Part shown: positions 61,138 to 64,000 of the stretch, in pieces
Numbering within the stretch: position 1 is the first letter of the stretch
Layout: the number at the start of each line of letters is the position of its first letter
Assembly (NCBI RefSeq): GCF_051014685.1
Contig: NW_027478602.1
Location: 558,001 to 622,000 of the forward strand
Reading direction: 5' to 3'
Length of the DNA stretch: 64,000 bases
From: Ptiloglossa arizonensis
Taxonomy: Eukaryota > Arthropoda > Insecta > Hymenoptera > Colletidae
Translations under genes and position numbers: made by a program
Notes under the pieces: model-generated
What the model saw: only the letters and a program-made list of their open reading frames with translations
The model's database searches: none
What the model was told of the DNA's origin: nothing

Positions 61138-64000
61138 AGAAACTCGCCCGATTACAACGGTATGTGTATTTTTTCGCTAGGCCATTCTGGTTAAGCGTTT
61201 GGAGCAGCAGAAGTGCGAAAAATTTGTTGTCTTCTCAACCATTTCTTGGCTTCAAACTCCCATATCTCCCGAACGGATTGACCTAACCCAAAAATTCCTA
61301 TTGCATCTGAAAGTAGAAACTCGCCCGATTACAAAGGTATGCGTATTTTTTCCCCAGGCCATTCTGGTTAAGCGTTTGGAGCAGCAGAATTGTGAAAAAT
61401 TTTTTGCCTTCTCTACCATTTCTTGGCTTCAAACTCCCATATCTCGCGAACGGATTGACCTAACCCAAAAATTTCTATTGCATCTGAAAGTAGAAACACG
61501 CCCGATTACAAGGGTATGTGTATTTTTTCCCTAGCCCATTCTGGTTAAGCGTTTGGAGCAGCAGAAGTGCGAAAAATTTGTTGTCTTCTCAACCATTTCT
61601 TGGCTTCAAACTCCCATATCTCCCGAACGGATTGACCTAACCCAAAAATTCCTATTGCATCTGAAAGTCGAAACTCGCCCGATTACAACAGTATGTGTAT
61701 TTTTTCCCTAGGCCATTCTGGTTAAGCGTTTGGATCAGCAGAATTGCGAAAAATTGTTTGCCTTCTCAACCATTTCTTGGCTTCAAACTCCCATATCTCG
61801 CGAACGGATTGACCTAACCCAAAAATTCCTGTTGCGTCTTTAAGTAGAAACTCGCCCGATTACAACGGTATGTGTATTTTTTCGCTAGGCCATTCTGGTT
61901 AAGCGTTTGGAGCAGCAGAAGTGCGAAAAATTTGTTGTCTTCTCAACCATTTCTTGGCTTCAAACTCCCATATCTCCCGAACGGATTGACCTAACCCAAA
62001 AATTCCTATTGCATCTGAAAGTAGAAACTCGCCCGATTACAAAGGTATGTGTATTTTTTCCCTAAGCCATTCTGGTTAAGCGTTTGGAGCAGCAGAATTG
62101 TGAAAAATTTTTTGCCTTCTCTACCATTTCTTGGCTTCAAACTCCCATATCTCGCGAACGGATTGACCTAACCCAAAAATTTCTATTGCATCTGAAAGTA
62201 GAAACACGCCCGATTACAAGTGTATGTGTATTTTTTCCCTAGGCCATTCTGGTTAAGCGTTTGGAGCAGCAGAATTGCGAAAAATTTTTTGCCTTCTCAA
62301 CCATTCCTTGTCTTCAAAGTCCCATATCTCGCGAACGGATTGACCTAACCCAAAAATTCCTGTTGCGTGTGAAAGTAGAAACTCGCCCGTTTACAACGGT
62401 ATGTGTATTTTTTTCCTAGGCCATTCTGGTTAAGCGTTTGGATCAGCAGAATTGCGAAAAATTGTATGCCTTCTCAACCAATTCTTGGCTTCAAACTCCC
62501 ATATCTCGTGAACGGATTGACCTAACCCAAAAATTCCTGTTGCGTCTTTAAGTAGAAACTCGCCCGATTACAACGGTATGTGTATTTTTTCGCTAGGCCA
62601 TTCTGGTTAAGCGTTTGGAGCAGCAGAAGTGCGAAAAATTTGTTGTCTTCTCAACCATTTCTTGGCTTCAAACTCCCATATCTCCCGAACGGATTGACCT
62701 AACCCATAAAATCCTATTGCATCTGAAAGTAGAAACTCGCCCGATTACAAAGGTATGTGTATTTTTTCCCTAGGCCATTCTGGTTAAGCGTTTGGAGCAG
62801 CAGAATTGTGAAAAATTTTTTGCCTTCTCTACCATTGCTTGGCTTCAAACTCCCATATCTCGCGAACGGATTGATCTAACCCAAAAATTTCTATTGCATC
62901 TGAAAGTAGAAACTCGCCCGATTACAACGGTATGTGTATTTTTTCCCTAGGCCATTCTGGTTAAGCGTTTGGATCAGCAGAATTGCGAAAAATTGTATGC
63001 CTTCTCAACCATTTCTTGGCTTCAAACTCCCATATCACGCGAACAGATTGACCTAACCCAAAAATTCCTGTTGCGTCTTTAAGTAGAAACTCGCCCGATT
63101 ACAACGGTATGTGTATTTATTCGCTAGGCCATTCTGGTTAAGCGTTTGGAGCAGCAGAAGTGCGAAAAATTTGTTGTCTTCTCAACCATTTCTTGGCTTC
63201 AAACTCCCATATCTCCCGAACGGATTGACCTAACCCAAAAATTCCTATTGCATCTGAAAGTCGAAACTCGCCCGATTACAACAGTATGTGTTTTTTTTCC
63301 CTAGGCCTTTCTGGTTAAGCGTTTGGATCAGCAGAATTGCGAAAAATTGTATTCCTTCTCAACCATTTCTTGGCTTCAAACTCCCATATCTCGCGAACGG
63401 ATTGACCTAACCCAAAAATTCCTGTTGCGTCTTTAAGTAGAAACTCGCCCGATTACAACGGTATGTGTATTTTTTCGCTAGGCCATTCTGGTTAAGCGTT
63501 TGGAGCAGCAGAAGTGCGAAAAATTTGTTGTCTTCTCAACCATTTCTTGGCTTGAAACTCCCATATCTCCCGAACGGATTGACCTAACCCAAAAAAAACT
63601 TTTGCATCTGAAAGTAGACACTCGCCCGATTACAAAGGTATGTGTATTTTTTCCCTAGGCCATTCTGGTTAAGCGTTTGGAGCAGCAGAATTGTGAAAAA
63701 TTTTTTGCCTTCTCTACCATTTCTTGGCTTCAAACTCCCATATCTCGCGAACGGATTGACCTAACCCAAAAATTTCTATTGCATCTGAAAGTAGAAACAC
63801 GCCCGATTACAAGGGTATGTGTATTTTTTCCCTAGGCCATTCTGGTTAAGCGTTTGGAGCAGCAGAATTGCGAAAAAATTTTTGCCTTCTCAACCATTCC
63901 TTGTCTTCAAACTCCCATATCTCGCGAACGGATTGACCTAACCCAAAAATTCCTGTTGCGTGTGAAAGTAGAAACTCGCCGGTTTACAACGGTATGTGTA
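61138..64000 (+). repeat. Modular monomers, right copy, to the window edge
   Basis: GTTGCGTCTTTAAG monomers fall at 61126, 61834, 62542, 63073 and 63427, spaced 708, 708, 531 and 354 bp (four, four, three, two monomers). The same modules A to D as at 50.5-52.7 kb are reused, with module C sometimes replaced by a CATTCCTTGTC monomer ending GTTGCGTGTG and CGTTTAC (near 62330 and 63940). Private changes include CCCAAAAAAAACTTTTGC near 63591. The array continues past the window. Confidence 0.82.

Larger units (their letters stand above)
1..64000 (+). repeat. 177-bp satellite DNA array, head-to-tail
   Basis: The same roughly 177-bp sequence recurs without a break from the first to the last base, always in the + orientation. 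Landmarks such as CCATTCTGGTTAAGCG, CGCCCGATTACAACGG and GCGAACGGATTGACC recur every 176-179 bp, giving about 361 monomers. A hand-built consensus has 74 G+C in 177 bp. No unique DNA, mobile element, gene or inverted monomer interrupts the array. Arrays of this monomer size with higher-order repeats are typical of eukaryotic centromeric or pericentromeric heterochromatin; that location is inferred, not shown. I do not recognise the satellite family or host species. Period, orientation and continuity are seen directly. Confidence 0.97.

Noticed and set aside
1..64000. CRISPR array
   Set aside because: Regular repetition is present, but the whole 177-bp unit repeats; there are no short constant repeats separated by unrelated spacers.
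1..64000. Interstitial telomere repeats, because monomers contain CCTAACCC
   Set aside because: There is only one such octamer per monomer, with no tandem TTAGGG-type run, so chance or satellite composition explains it.
1..64000. Known satellite such as alpha satellite or the Arabidopsis 178-bp repeat
   Set aside because: The length is similar, but I could not recognise matching sequence for either. A database search would settle the family.
1..64000. rRNA, tRNA or small-RNA gene cluster
   Set aside because: I saw no conserved rRNA segment, tRNA arm pattern or terminator; every base belongs to the 177-bp unit.

Overview
The whole 64-kb window is one uninterrupted, head-to-tail satellite-DNA array. 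The monomer is 177 bp, about 42% GC in a consensus I built by hand, and roughly 361 copies fit. Every copy reads in the same (+) orientation. I found no protein gene, RNA gene, transposon, CRISPR array, inversion or unique-sequence island. The short open frames are by-products of the repeat: 177 is divisible by three, and one frame has a single stop per monomer. The organism is a eukaryote that I cannot name from this sequence. The setting is most likely centromeric or pericentromeric heterochromatin, inferred from nucleosome-scale monomers arranged in higher-order repeats (HORs). CpG is not depleted in the consensus, which does not suggest a heavily CpG-mutated genome such as a typical vertebrate.

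Each monomer joins a conserved half (from about CTCGCCCGATTACAACGG through GCAGCAGAATTGCGAA) to diagnostic variable blocks: the A/T tract plus the next bases, the ATATCTCGCGAACGG area, and the TTCCTATTGCATCTGAAAG area. Tracking these variants shows a mosaic of HOR blocks of different order. They are a 17-mer (3009 bp, two copies, about 500-6570), a 4-mer duplication (709 bp, about 8236-9602), a 25-mer (4425 bp, about 2.5 copies, 9330-20550), a 12-mer (2124 bp, two copies, 20401-24648), and a 19-mer (3362 bp, about 2.3 copies, 24124-31935) containing a nested 5-mer (885 bp) duplication. A poorly homogenised stretch (31936-39211) follows. Next comes a second 12-mer family (2120-bp form at 39212-43387, copies shifted by 3006, 2652, 3184 and 1062 bp through 49960). 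After a modular stretch (49961-54340) there is a 2122-bp form of the 12-mer (54341-59958), then shuffled 2-, 3- and 4-monomer modules to the end.

HOR copies within a block are nearly identical, whereas neighbouring monomers within a unit differ clearly, which is the usual sign of recent unequal exchange or amplification. Deviations of HOR length from exact multiples of 177 trace to a few one-base indels carried by specific monomers. The observation I would follow up first is a 17-bp match to the mammalian CENP-B box core (8 of 9 essential positions, minus strand) in most monomers. Second is the evidence that equal-length 25-mer copies have different internal monomer composition.
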